The position numbers and the translations under genes are program-made. Shown piece by piece: positions 46,342-59,120 of a stretch of DNA of 64,000 bases. The stretch lies in the NCBI GenBank assembly GCA_013396525.1, contig VWYX01000123.1, positions 538,095 to 602,094 of the forward strand, written 5' to 3'. Every line of letters begins with the position of its first letter. Position 1 is the stretch's first letter. The notes beneath the pieces are model-generated. The model was not told the DNA's origin. It was given only the letters and a program-made list of their open reading frames with translations, and ran no database searches. Source of the stretch: Chaetorhynchus papuensis. Lineage: Eukaryota > Chordata > Aves > Passeriformes > Rhipiduridae.

Positions 46342-49300
46342 GTATGAGAAAAAGACCCAGCAATCAGCCATGTCAGAGAAAGATTTCTTCATATGGACCT
46401 GCAGTGCATGTAGTCCTTGTCCAGGAGAACTTGTTACACCTGAACTTAGCCTTATTTGCAAATTAAAAACCCAGCATTGACTCAGCAGTCAGATCACCTC
46501 TTAAGCCTTCTTCCTGATTTGCTGTGATAGCTACTTATAATGCAAGGTTTACTTTTCAGTGCTGGGTTATTTTTTGTGGTTCTTCTGTTCAGTATCTTCA
46601 AATGCTTCTCACCCGCATTCTTCCCATGTTGTTTACAGAGACAGGGGCAGCTTTTTACTTCTGCTTGGCCTTCCCCACAGCCTGACCTCATCTTCATACA
46701 AAGAGGCCCTCTCCTCCCCAAATATGAGAAACAACTGAAGATGGGGTAAAAGAAGGGAAATATTAGATATACTTGGAAAGAATTTGCCCTATAAAATACA
46801 CATTGAGCTGTTTAAGCCTTGAATAACCAAAAAAAGGAAAGTATCAAGATAATAAGGCAAAAACAGCATAAAGAAACTTCCTTAAGTGCCCTTTGCACTA
46901 ACAGGGATGTGGTTGGAAATATTCCTTCTCTATTTCCCTCTCAACTTGCTTGTGTTGGAAATGATCCATTCTGGGTTGTGTAACACCAGCTGACTAACTC
47001 GCAGCCAACTCCCAAGTCACTGATCAGAAACCGCATCCAGCCAGCCTTATTCCCTGAGACTGCTTCTCTCCTGCACCCTTCCCACCAGTGACAGGGAATT
47101 GGCTGCTTGTCCTTGCGCAGCAATCCTCACCCCAAACCCTGGCTGTTCACCACATTCCCTGTGCTAGTTACCTTCCCACGCCCACCACATCTCCTGAGAT
47201 GGACAACAGTAAAGAAATGAGGTCTAAACACAAACTCCATTCTTTTATAAAGTAAAGCACTCAAGAAGGCAAGAGCTTCAAGCGCATAAGCAACTCCCGT
47301 GCTTATTATTAAAGGTGATGTTTGTGTCTGAGATGGAGACAAAACCAACTTGATCTTACATAGACATAAGCTCTTTTCCTCCCTTAGGCTTTAATATAAA
47401 TATACACTACAAGCAGTGCTTTCTGAAGTGCCTCCCATGTAAACATCTGACAGGGGTGAGCATGAAACAGATGAAAGATGTGATAAGTCAGTGAACACAT
47501 AGAGCTGAATATGACACACCATGTCAGCAATATTTTAAATAGCAGGTATAAAGCAGTTCTAGAAAATGTCTGTTTAGCCTCATGTTGTGAAGATACTGGG
47601 GTTTTTCTTTTTGATGCACTATAGGTCCGTAGGAAGTGGGTTTCATTATCTTGGATTGCAAGGTGAAAATGGTTTGGTCTCTTTAGCTGGGTAATCATAT
47701 GTGCAGCCAAGCAAAAAGAAAAAAAAAAACACAAACCAAAGGTAGCTGGAAGATTTATTCATGACTTAGAAAAATGTAGTAGTTCACACAGATAAGGAGA
47801 TGTTTACTCAAGAGAAAAATAAAAAACAAACACAAAAAAGCCTGAGAGCTGTATGCTCTCGGCAGGGAAGCCTCTAATGATTACCAAGTGCATGAGTCTC
47901 AGTGTGAAATTATAGGCTGTGATTAAGTAGATGTGCTGCAGCATTTTGAACCTTCCTGATTTTATGTTTTGACCACCCCAGTTCCACACAATTTAAAATG
48001 GGATCCTAAAAACACATGAGGTCAGAGCATCTCACCTGTGACTAGGGCTGTAAGGAATGAAAAAAGTTCTTGAAGAGCCAAAGAATCTGTTTTCAACAGG
48101 AACCGAGGTATCTGGCCTTCAGATGCTGATATGATGGCACAAAATTTTTCCAGGTGTCCTGTAAAGATGTGTAATCGCATTATATTATCCAACCACTAGA
48201 TGTCTGCATACTGTAGAGCTTCAGTCAGGGTTTGTTCCCCAACAGAAAAGGCAAACAAAGAAAACGTGTATCTGCAGATGTATCAGAATTTGGCATCTGT
48301 TTTTTTCTGACCTATGCCCCTTGTCCAATGAGGGATCTGTGGGCAAAGAGATTCTCTGCAAGAAAAATGATATGTATGAAAATTACTGGTTTCTGTTAAA
48401 ACTGAAAAGTAAACTGTAGGATAGGCCATATGTCAAGGTCACATCTATTCAGATAAAATTCACAAATACCAGAAATTAAATACAGCAGGGCCACCAGTGA
48501 TTTTAGGAGCACTGTAAATCCCAGTCCTGGTTTGACTTCAGTTCTTCAGGGAGTCCCACCGTTTTCTGTTGCTTATTATTTGGAAAATGGAGCCCATCTG
48601 TGTGATTTCAGAGGAATCAGAGCTATTAGGAAGCGTAAGGTGAGCTGTGAGCACTGTGAGCCCACAGGTAATCCCCCAGGTGCTTGCTCCGTAGTAACAG
48701 TGTTAAAACAAGGACACATCCTTGGCCGAAGTGTAGGACAGCCCAGACTAAGTGTGCTCTGCATGGGCAGTTGTTTACCTGCCTGTTTGGTATAAACACT
48801 TTTCTCACAGTTTCCCCAAGGCACAGTGATCAGCAGCCCTTCCTAGGTGCTCACTGTGCTGAAATGCCAAGAATGGTATGGGGGAAAAAAAAATCCTGAG
48901 CTTTCAGGGCCTTTGCTACTGCCTGGAAAGCATATATTGCTTGGGTTTAGATACCCAGCTTCAGAGGCCCGTGTTATCTGAGTTCATGGGAATAAGTGAA
49001 GACTGCGAACTTCTGTGAAAATTACTGGTTTACACAAGGCAGTACCTGCAGTGCCTCAAGTGTGCACCACTACAGAGGCAGATTAACTGTGTCCTATAAC
49101 CCTTGAATGTGAACTCTTCCTCCTCTGTCCAAAGGCCTCTTCACATCTGTATCATGTTGCTTTTATTTGTTGCTCCAAAATACAACTTCCCCTTGCTTCT
49201 CCTGATCTGCCACCTTCCCTTGCTGTTGTGAATTCTTTCCCAAACACATTTAGTAGTGGGTAGCTGCAGAGCACAGACATTTTTTTGTGCTACTTGATAT

Positions 49301-51335
49301 TACAATATTCACCCCTTCCCAAAAGGTTTTGGGTGGTGTTCAAGACTTTCCATGCTTCTTTACATCTCTTGGCTAATTAATCAAGTAACAGTTCCTAAAT
49401 TCAGTTTTCCATTAACAAAATTGAATCTATTATTAAAGATTCGTTCTCATTTTAGAGTTGATTACCATAATTGTGGTTAGTGTTACATCACAATTAATTT
49501 TGTTTTTAATCACTAAAAGGCTAAAAAGCTCAGTTCACACCAATTTCATTTGGCTTCATAAATGCAAAAAAGGAGTGTCTGATAGATGTCCTGCATTTAC
49601 AAACTGCAGAAAGTTTCTTTCACTGTCCTTAATAGTGAGTGTCAAATTTGTGAAGCTTAGGAACAGATTGATGAGGAAATTTTTCTCTTTTTATGAAGTG
49701 GAGAAGTAATTAATAAAATGTCATGGCTACTTCTTTTTGAATTAGGACAGAATCCTGTTGCTGTATATGAGAATGCTTAACTGTGCAGCTCTTCACCATA
49801 ATTTTTTTTTTTTAATTCACAAAGCCCCTGAAATTATTTTGTGAAAATTATTTTTCTTGAGACAAATGTGTGTTCAGTCTTAGGGTCTCAAAAGTAGGGA
49901 TTCAATTAAGCCCTTGGTCTTTGTTCCACCTGCAAGAAAAGGAAGTGCCTTTCTTGACATTTTTAGACCTTTTGTGAATTGCAGGGAAGTTTTAATTAAG
50001 TTAGAATACCCTAAATTACTGAGATTTTAAATTTCAATCATTTTGTTTATGTTTTTAGGACTTCTGTTATATTAGCTAAATTCCTCTTTTCATTGAGCCT
50101 CCAGCTCCTGCATTCTACATTTGTTTTGTTGTGTAATTGTTTTTATTACTCAAAGAGAGAGAAAAGATAAAGGAATGCTTTCTAAGAAAGTCAGTTGTCC
50201 TGTAAATGAAGAGAGTGATAATATGTGGTTACTATCAGCTTGTAATAGGAGAGACTTTGTGACCTCAAATACACACCTTCTCTTGCTAATTAGCCAGTTT
50301 AAAAAGAGCAATCTGGTATTACTTTGGGAATATCTTCATATAGAAAGAAATTAAGCTGGGCATAGATGAGACCAATTTTATGTTTTTTTAATAATGTTTC
50401 TTTCCTACCAATTTCTAAGAAGGAAGAAGCAAAATCTATTCAGTTTTGGGCAACAAGAGACCAAGTGATGAGACACCCCTCTTCCCTTCACTTTCCTTAC
50501 GCCTGTCCCTTTCCCTAGCAGTGAGAAGAATGAGAGAAAAGAATCAAAACATGGTGTCCCTCCCAGCAAAAATTCCCAGCTGACATTTTAGCTGTAGTAG
50601 ACATCTACTTGAAGGGGTAGGACTGATGTCACCCAAATCAAAGCAGTTGCACCTGTAAGAGGGGAACATTTGGCTAGAGCAAGGAAGGAGTTAGAGTCAA
50701 GACTAAATCTGCTCTCAAGAGCTTTTCAATTGCTAATTTACTGAGATCAGTAGGGGCTTTATATCTCCTTGTCTTTCACTAGATTTTAATGAGATCTTTT
50801 TCCTCTTCTCCAGACGGAGTCCTCCCATTTTCTTGTTACACGCTTCCTGTTTGTACCCAGCAGCACAGCCTTGGCTTCAGAGCTGTGGCAAAAATGCACT
50901 CAAGTCTGTGTGTGCAATCCAGACTGCACCACCACAGTGGCTGGCAATTACTTATGATCAACCAACACTGAAGTGGAAAGGTTCATTCTATTAGGCTTCA
51001 TCTTTATAAAAGAGACCACAGAAATTCACCCAGTAATTCCTTCATCAAGTTGAGAAGCTTGCATTGACCTTCTGCCTCATCTTGACTTGCCTATAATCTG
51101 TATTCTCAATGCTTTATGTCTGGCACTGTGTGCAACCGTATTTGCACTACCTGCAGTGTTGTGGGTGGTTTTCAAATCTTTTGTTTCACGTGCTACTTTT
51201 TTTTTTTTTAATTTATTTTTTTCCCTTTTATGTCACGTCTCTTTTTTTTTTTTTTGCTCATCAGCTTTCCTCCAGCTTTTATACTTTTTACTTTCCTCCT
51301 AGATTCTTTCTGTCACATACCATTTCTGTCAACAG
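46342..51335. other. Intergenic sequence
   Basis: No gene recognised. It holds an AT-rich block at 49370-50060, which may be regulatory, and T-tracts at 51197-51209 and 51242-51255 before an acceptor-like site. The rest is featureless to my reading. Confidence 0.7.
49370..50060. promoter_or_regulatory. Candidate AT-rich conserved non-coding element
   Basis: This stretch of about 700 bp is rich in homeodomain-type words (CTAATTAATCAAG, CACAATTAATTTTG, GTAATTAATAAAATG, TTTTAATTAAGTTAG) plus CATAATTG and ATGATTA-like variants, with no transposon signature. The composition resembles developmental enhancers found in vertebrate gene deserts. It cannot be confirmed from one genome. Confidence 0.3.
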
Positions 51336-51415
51336 GCCGCACACGGGCTGTGCTTCCACTGTATAAGATCCGTGAGCTCCTGGATCAGCCTGTGGTACAA
51401 ATCCAATCTGAATAG
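51336..51415 (+). other. Exon-like segment with a short open end, unassigned
   Basis: It follows more than 100 bp of pyrimidine-rich DNA and an acceptor, CATTTCTGTCAACAG. The segment encodes RTRAVLPLYKIRELLDQP and VVQIQSE before TAG. Two or three CpGs are kept (GGCCGCACACGGGC, ATCCGTGAG), unlike its surroundings. At 25 codons the open frame alone has little weight, and I recognise no homologue. Confidence 0.2.
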
Positions 51416-53230
51416 AGGCACAGGCATATTTCTGATGAATTAGCCAGAGCACAGTATATGGATATATGCCAGGCTTTATCCCAACTATGGGTAAACAGAT
51501 GATGTGTATTCGGCATAAAATTAGAGTGGGCAGGATGAGCTAAAAACTGATCTGTCAAGACAGATTGAAGTTGTACTAAGAATTCAAAATATTTGGAACA
51601 AATTTGAACTGACAGACTGAAGTTGTTTTAGTGCTTTGTGTCATATGGCCACAGGGTTTTTGATCTTGTAATAGGCATCTTAAAACAGGTTTACCATCTT
51701 GTCTATTTACAGCCTCAGTAACACTAATGTCAGCAAAGTAATGAACTTCCTGCTATTAAGACCAGAAAGAGTCCTTCGGGTAATTTCACCTGATCCTTGA
51801 ATGATCCAGACAGTAAAATTTCCTTCATTAGTCCACAATGTGTTCAATATCCTTCTGTCATCCTTTAATACCAAGGCCCCCTGACAGAAAATATGTGAAG
51901 CATCCAGTAATACAATGTTGTTTGGACAATACAATCAACACATCATCTGGGAAGCATCTGTCTGGGATTTGTACCTTGAGTCACACTTTCACACAGAACC
52001 CTGGCAAACCTCTTAGCTTAGAAACATCCATCCTCAGCCTGGGTCTTGGCACTCCCTGAGGAGTAAGGCACCAGCCATGGATAAGAGACAGCTGTGGCTG
52101 GTGGTTGCCACACTGGGTAACTGCACTGCCTGCTGCTCGCCAGCTGAAATCAGCATTTGGCCACCAAAGTCAGAACTTGCCTGAGAGGGATTTGCAGGCT
52201 TGGCACATCCAGGGCTTGTGCCTCAGACAGACACAGGATGGAGGTGCAGTCTAAGAGAGTATCACTGGCCCCTACAACTGCAAAAGAGAGCAACCTAAGG
52301 AAAACCTCCTCCTTCCCTACCAGGGAAAATCCAGTACTGAACTCTGAACTTTATGAGAGGAAAATTTTCCTGTTCATTTGCGTACCTGCAGATCAGGTAC
52401 ACAATTAAGGGGGAAGTTGAGTGAGAAGATAAGAAGGAGGACAGATGCACAAATTGATGGAAATAAATCCAGAATCTTTCCTGACACTGAAATCAGATGA
52501 GAGGTCTTACTTGAAGAGCCAAACAAGGCCACTTCCAACAGGGACGTGGGAATCTCTCTGTGGATGGACTGAGAGTGACAAAGATCTTTTTACTTTTAAA
52601 AGTTTTTAATAATTGATAATATGGAGGACTAAAGGCATATAAAAGAGCATATGCACTTCTTGGGAAAAATGTTTATCACTTTCTACCCTCTTCATTGCAT
52701 AAGATTCATTGCATCTGGTGGTAGAATGATTGGGTTTGACCAAAGTGTAATGTTTTCCTCCAAAAATGCAAAGTCACATTGTTGATCTAGTAAACAACTT
52801 ACCTTTGTGCACATTCAGACATCACCTCCCAGAAATAAGTTTCCTCATTTTTTTTCACTCCTGTTAGTCCCTCAGCTCCAGCTGCAGGACAAATGTGTCT
52901 GTTCTCTTTTCCTGATTCACAGATCTCCAGAATGTGTGGGTTTTGTACAAAAAATATCTTTCTTTGATGTTTTTCAGGTACTGGACAATCAGTAGGGATG
53001 GTCCAAATACTTCATGTCTTCAAAGCTCTGTTAAGGACCTATCCCCTACATACCACTTCAGCCAAGCCATCTCTGAGCAGTAGGAGATGGCCTGGAAGCT
53101 ATTTATTGCCTGCTTATCATGTTTGTTGTATACTTGCACAAGTTTCCCTCTAGCCAGGGCTGTAGTAAGATATTCTAGTACTCAGAGTACCTAATAGTTT
53201 ACCCTTCTAATAATGCAGTTTGAATAAATA
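51416..53230. other. Intergenic sequence
   Basis: I see no gene or repeat that I can support in this interval. Confidence 0.7.
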
Positions 53231-53838
53231 CAGAATCATAGAATGGCTTAAGTTGGAAGGGACCTTAAAGGTCATCTTGTCACAACTCCCCTGCCATAAG
53301 CAGCAACACTTTTCACTAGACCAGGTGGCTCAGGGGCCCATCCAGCCTGGCTTTGAACATTTACAAGGATGGGACATCTACGACTTCCCTGGGCAACCCG
53401 TTCCACTGTCTCACCACTCCCACAGTAAAGAATTTCTGCCTAATATCTAATCTAAACCTACTCTCAGTTTAAAGCCATTACACCTTGACCTATCACTACA
53501 TGCTCTTATAAATTGTCCCTCTCCATCTTTCTTGTAAGTTTCCATCAGGTAATGGAAGATGCAATTAGGTCATCCTGAAGTCTTCTCTTCAGGCTAAATA
53601 ATTCCAGCTCTCAGGCTTTCCACACAGGAGAGGTGCTCCATCCCTCTAATCATTTTGACGGCCTCCTCTGGACTTTCTCCAACAGGTCATTGTCCTTCCT
53701 GTGCTGGGGACCCCAAATCTGGAAGCAGTACTCAAGGTGGGATCTCACAAAGATGGAATATAGAGGCAGAATCACCTCACTTGACCCCCTGGCCATGCTG
53801 ATTTGGAAGAAGCCCAGGATACAACTGGCTTTGATATT
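53231..53838 (-). mobile_element. CR1 LINE, about 610 bp of the 3' end
   Basis: The longest CR1 copy in the window. On the + strand it begins CAGAATCATAGAATGGCTTA, then GTTGGAAGGGACCTTAAAGG, TAAAGAATTTCTGCCTAATA, CCTCCTCTGGACTTTCTCCA and AGGCAGAATCACCTCACTTG. It ends near GCCCAGGATACAACTGGCTT. This is the reverse complement of the 3' UTR and the C-terminal part of the CR1 reverse-transcriptase ORF. The 5' end is truncated and the coding part is broken by stops. Confidence 0.95.
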
Positions 53839-56800
53839 TGTTCAAATACTTCAATTCTCAGATAAATAATTCAGTTTAGAGTTGCAGGCACTAAATATTG
53901 ACTAGTCACAGGAAGTTACTACAAAATAGCATTGCTTCTGCCTAGCCATGTAGTCAGTCTCTTGATGTCCCTGATGTCCCTCTTTCCTGACCTCTATGCA
54001 TCCCTCACAGGGTTTAACTCGGCAGACAGAAATTTGACGTTGGCACTGTGAACTCTGCTGAATCACAAATCTCCACACCTTAATTTCATGGGCTTCATCA
54101 ACAAGTCTTGGTACTACAGCAGCTGATTAAACAGTAGCTAATCCCATTTTGTTGTTGGAGGGAAAAGTAGAACAGTCAAAACCTCTTGCATGTTGCCCAT
54201 CTCCTGAAGTTAAAAGGATAAAAAGGAAGAAAAGCAAATAACTATGCTTTGGATAAAACCTGATCAGAAAAGGAGCTATTTACACATGCTCCTCAAATGA
54301 TCATGTGCTAGCCAATTTTAAATTCATATAATTTCACACCTATTTCATAGCTCTTTCTTCTTTTCTTGTGTACATTATTGATCTATAAGTGACATCAAGC
54401 AGCTCACTGTCTTCTAGCAGTGAGGAGGAGTTTTGCCTGAGTGGTCTGGGAAGAAGCACAGAGAGATGTGAGGGGATCTTATGGTACTGGTTCTCAAAGG
54501 CCAAGTTCTCCCATTCTGCTCAGTCAAGCTCATCCATACCACTGGAAACTGCTTCAGTAGTGCTGCATTAAATACAGAGAGTAACCTGTACCTTGGCGTG
54601 GGGTTTTACCACCTGGTCTGAATGCCAATGCTTCAAAAGGGTTCCTGCAGTTTCCTTGGGCATGGGAAAAATACCCACAACCTACCTCTTCCTCAGTTTT
54701 GCTTCTCTTCCATAAAAAGAACAGTTTGAGGTGGCAGGATGTCATGGAGGAGTGAAAAAGATGATCATGCCATGAGCCCTCTGAACTCTTGTGGTGAACA
54801 GCTCTGTGATCCTGTCCTGGGGCAGCCCAGCCTGCAGGGAAGGTGTTCTGCTCTCCAGCATCTCCTCTTGGACACTCTTGCCCACTAAGTTTCCTCTGCC
54901 TGAACAGGGAAAAAGCAGCTCTAATTCACAAAGTCAGAAACTGGAGTTGGTTTTTTGCACACCCGACTGATGTTTCCAAGTGTTGCCACCAGAGGATGTA
55001 CCAAGCACATTTTTTGCTGTATCAACACACAAACACAAAAACAGATTAAAATAGCCACATTTACCAGCAGAGGTAGCATAACTTCTGTATCAACACAGGA
55101 AATATCAGTGTAAACAACAGTTCTTGAAAAAGAGAACAGAAAGAGAGAGAGAGATGTAAGGAAGTTAAGCACTGTATTTTCTGATGCATTTATCCCAGCT
55201 CTGTAGTACCTAACATATTAAATGGTAAATGCATTTCTGATTTCTCTAATGCATTGTTAATACTGGGAATGTATAGCTTAGGCCACTTCCCTTATTTAAA
55301 GCAGTTTCTATCAAAGACAGCAGCCATTTTGATGTTTGAATATTTTTCATTGCTGTAATTCATCTTCTAGATCTGGGGTAGTCGGCAGTTTAGGCACCAG
55401 GCAGAATAGAGTGTTCAAAGAGACAATGGCTACTGGAGTGAGGCACTGTCTCAAAAAGCCATTTGAAAAATGGTTGCTATAAAAAGGAATGGTAAGAGCA
55501 TCAACTGTAGATAATGAGACAACATTTAAAACTGGGGTTTTAGGGAAAGATCTGTAATCTTCTCAAGGACAGTTGTCAGAGATTTCTTAGTGGTTATGCT
55601 CTGTGTCAACAAGAAAGTATATACTTTTACCTGAAATAAACCAAGTCCATCTCACCCTGGCATTATTCCCCTTACTACAGGCGCTGAATACTTCTAGGAA
55701 GCCACAGGTATACTTCAAAATGTATGTTCTAAAAGTGTATAATGTTGTGAAACATTCAGGAATACTCATCCTGCATTGTTTTCAGACTTCATTCAGTGTC
55801 TGGTTCAGTGGCAAAACACCCCATTTAGTGGAAGAGAATCAAGCCTTGGCAAACATATTTTAAAATTACTTGTCATCACACTCTGAAATAAAAATAACTC
55901 TTTACAGGAGTTTTATCTTTCATGGATAAACTGAGTTATGTAGTCATGGTCTCATCCTGGAACAAACTCATTTATGTCTCTGTGTTTGTTTAAGCACCAA
56001 GTCTCATCTAATAACTCAGGAGTTATTAACTTTCTAAAACAACCTGTTTACTCAGTACATGACCCCTCTGTATTATGGTAAACAAACATGAAAACAGATG
56101 GATTAAGGAAAGATTCACTGGTCTCTGTTGAAGTTTTCTGAGAAGAATTATTCTGGATACACAGTAAATTGCAGTTATTGTTTATTTGAATGCTCTTGTC
56201 AGTATAAAAAATAGCAGAATAATTTCCCTTCAGTTACAGTGTTTGCAACATCTGCAATTGCTGTAGTAGAGAGCAGTGGATGAACAGATTCATCTTCCAT
56301 ATAGTAAATACAGTCATCTTCTTTCAGCTGTCAGTGTACTAGGGTTCATTTTTTAACCAATCATACACTTTTTCAGTTGTTGTTACTATCACTATCCACT
56401 TAATCCTGTCCATTTGAACTCCACTTGCAAGTGCTGGGAAGCTTGAATGTTGCAGTTAATTTTGTTTATTGATCATCATAAGGCAAGTACTTTTTACTTA
56501 CTTTACTTTTTCGTAACGGCAAACAAGAAAATGTGGAGTACTTTTGTATCTCATGGCTGGTGTTAAGTATCTGTCCATGACTGCTGCAGCCCCTGGCAGA
56601 CCTGTAACACATCAGGTGCCTGATCACTTTTTCTGAAAGTGGGAAGTCATTCCTCTGCCATCTCTGTGAAAGCAGATAGAGAGGGAATTTTTAGCCTTTG
56701 GCAGCCCAAGTGCCTGCTCGCACTTTGGCCCGTGCAGTACGCAAGCCACCATCTAAAGCTTCTCACAGTACCTTCTTTGAAATCCCTTAGCTCTAATCAG

Positions 56801-57040
56801 TTGGGATATAACATTCCTACTCTTGACTGCCTTTGAATTTTTTGTTTCCTCAATTTCAATAGCACAAAAGGAATTCAAACATATCATAGAAATCTTATAC
56901 ACAACTGAGCAAACAAAACCCAATCAAAATCTGAGGCATAGGAAAAGAGAACAGTTCAAATATTAGTATATTTTTGGTAAGAGCCTGACTGACTGGCTCC
57001 TCAGAAGCCCATTCACTCACAGATTCCAGGATGCTGGTGT
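53839..57040. other. Intergenic sequence
   Basis: No gene recognised. It includes a short GA microsatellite (55142-55153). Two CTCF-like words, CCACCAGAGGATG (near 54986) and CCAGCAGAGGTAGC (near 55063), lie about 80 bp apart on the same strand. Confidence 0.7.
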
Positions 57041-57185
57041 AGGGGTGTCTTGGTTTGAAAGACAGGTGTCTGTCAAGGAAGGCAGGAGCCTCCCCTGAAA
57101 TGGAAAAATGCAACCCCCTTCCCTCCCAATTGAATTAGGGGCTTTCAGGCAAAGATATGAGGAATAGGAATAACAGTTCTTTACT

Positions 57186-57250
57186 AATATATACATATAT
57201 ATCTATATCTATGCATATATATATATATATATATCTCTATATATCTATCA
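57186..57250. repeat. TA/TATC microsatellite within the LTR
   Basis: A run of ATATAT with CTAT interruptions, including a pure stretch CATATATATATATATATAT near 57214. It gives an Ile/Tyr/Ser-rich spurious forward frame. Confidence 0.93.
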
Positions 57251-57360
57251 AGGTAAACCAAACAAACAACAATAACTATGGCAGTAACAGAACCACAAAC
57301 CCAGTGACAGCCTTCTCGGCTGTCGGGCACTTTCCCCCTTTGGTGCAGTTACTGTTGTGG

Positions 57361-57430
57361 CAGGCAGGGGTGCTGGCAGCTCCCGGCGAGCAGGGCAGGC
57401 AGGGGTGCTGGCAGCTCCCGGCGAGCAGGG
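57361..57430. repeat. Exact 35-bp tandem duplication within the LTR
   Basis: Copies at 57361-57395 and 57396-57430 are identical: CAGGCAGGGGTGCTGGCAGC, then TCCCGGCGAGCAGGG. It is GC-rich with retained CpGs, in a part of the LTR where promoter/R-region sequence could lie. Confidence 0.95.
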
Positions 57431-59041
57431 TAGGTGCTGCTGAAGTTATGATCCTGAAGAGAGGGTCTGCTCTGCCTCGGAAAGGTCCAGTGGTGGCTGC
57501 GTAGCTCCTGTCCTCTGGAAAATCCAGTGGAGTACCTGCGGTGTTCAGACTCCCCAGTTATATCCAGGATGGAATGCTTGATTCCTCCTTCTGGGTGGGG
57601 CACCTTACAATGGGATGATGAGCAAGGAGGCAAGGTGTTGATGGCCTCATTAACAGAAGATAGTCCTGAGGGGGTTATCTCCGAGTCATGGGCAGGGCCA
57701 CTGATGGGCCATTAATCAGGAAGAGAGTCCAGAGGGAGGAGGCAGGGAAACACTGCCCCACCAGGTTTCAGCAACTCATGAGAATGGTGATAGAATACAT
57801 TGTAACCCAGGACAAGGGGGGAAGGCATCCTCTGGTTACAGGATCCTCTGAAAGCAGCTGTACCTCAAGCAAGTCATTACAGCTGGAAACACTAGATAAA
57901 TAGACACTAGAGGCTCCACAGGGCAGACCGGGGAAGAATTTGCTTCTGAGAGTCCTGTCTATGAAGAGGCTGGAGATACAGGCACACCTGGTCCAGTCGA
58001 GCCATTCCTTGTGATGAAGTCATTGCTGCTCGCTGCTACCATCGATGCAGCTGTGCAGTCCCGCACCTCTGGAGTCTGCACCTGCGCCTCAAAGAAGCAC
58101 AGCCTCCAGAGCAGCCTGCAAGCAGGGCTCAGGATTCCTGCAGCTCCCTCCTCTCTCCTGCTGAACTGTCCCTACTCCCAAAACAGGATCCAATTCCCTG
58201 TCCTCAGGAACACCTGGCACACGGACTCTTTTGCCCTTTTGTTTTTAGCATGGTGTCTGCCATGAGGTGTTGTCACTTGTGCAGCTGAAGGGTAGGCAAC
58301 TCCCCAAGAAGCAACAGGTAGGACAATACCTGAGAAGCTCCATCACTCAGTGAACAGTGCCAGACAGAGCTGGTTAGAGCAGCCTTTCATCCTGGCAGCA
58401 CTCTTAGCTCTGGTGTTTGCACACATGCACCCAAAACTGAATTTTTCTCACCACTGTAATGTCAGAAATCTCAAAAGAATTTTTTATTAGCTTGTTGTGG
58501 GAAATTTCAGCTGTACTTCACATGGTGTTCTCCTCTTTAGTGGACAAATCTGCATCCAATTTCTGATGTGTAACTTTATCCAAAATCTCACTGTAGTCAC
58601 TAGAAGTTCTGAGACTTCTCAGATGGGTGGCTGACAGGAAGCTGCCTGGTTACATGAGTTTTAACACATCTTTCAGCTGACTCTGAGACTCAAATGCAAC
58701 ATCTGCTAGAACACGCAAGGACGTCATGTGGATTTATGATATTTGCTTGAGGATTCTGGAGCCATAAACCAGTGAATGGACTACAGTGAGATAAATACAG
58801 TATTTCTCTTCTGTCAAAGACAATTCTGTTCCAATACTTTTCAATGCATTATTTAATTGAAAGCAGTTCCCATTTTGCTCAACTTAGCAATTTTGAAAGT
58901 TTAAAAGATAAGCTACATTTCTTTGTTTGACTGTACTGTCAAATGCACTTGCAAACAAAATGCTCAATCATGGTAATGTTAAGACTGCTCTTTATGTTTG
59001 TGGGTTTAAAATGTTAAACCTAATAATACTCCTTTTTTGAA

Positions 59042-59120
59042 ACTGGGCCAATGCTACTTCACTTGAAGTCAATGGGAATTTTGCCAATGGCTTAAATGAA
59101 AGCAAATTTGGGGCCTATAT
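59042..59120. repeat. Ancient amniote interspersed-repeat fragment
   Basis: CTTGAAGTCAATGGGAATTT, then TGCCAATGGC, and later AAATTTGGGGCC recalls the 'gaagtcaatgggag…tttggcccc' phrase shared by many old sauropsid repeats. Confidence 0.4.

Larger units (their letters stand above)
57041..57819 (+). mobile_element. Solo LTR of an avian endogenous retrovirus, with 5-bp target duplication
   Basis: The LTR spans 57046-57814 (769 bp). It starts TGTCTTGGTTT and ends AACCCAGGACA, which are imperfect inverted termini (TG…CA). Identical AGGGG pentamers flank it at 57041-57045 and 57815-57819, a complete insertion signature. A 5-bp duplication fits ERVL-like integration better than 4- or 6-bp classes. 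The opening resembles an LTR I associate with passerine genomes (GACAGGTGTCTG, GCAGGAGCCTCCCC). No gag, pol or env sequence adjoins it, so it is a recombined solo LTR. It contains a TA-rich microsatellite and a duplicated 35-bp GC-rich unit. Confidence 0.9.

Noticed and set aside
57157..57504. 115-codon forward frame within the LTR
   Set aside because: It is formed by the TA microsatellite and the 35-bp duplication. It does not resemble a retroviral protein.
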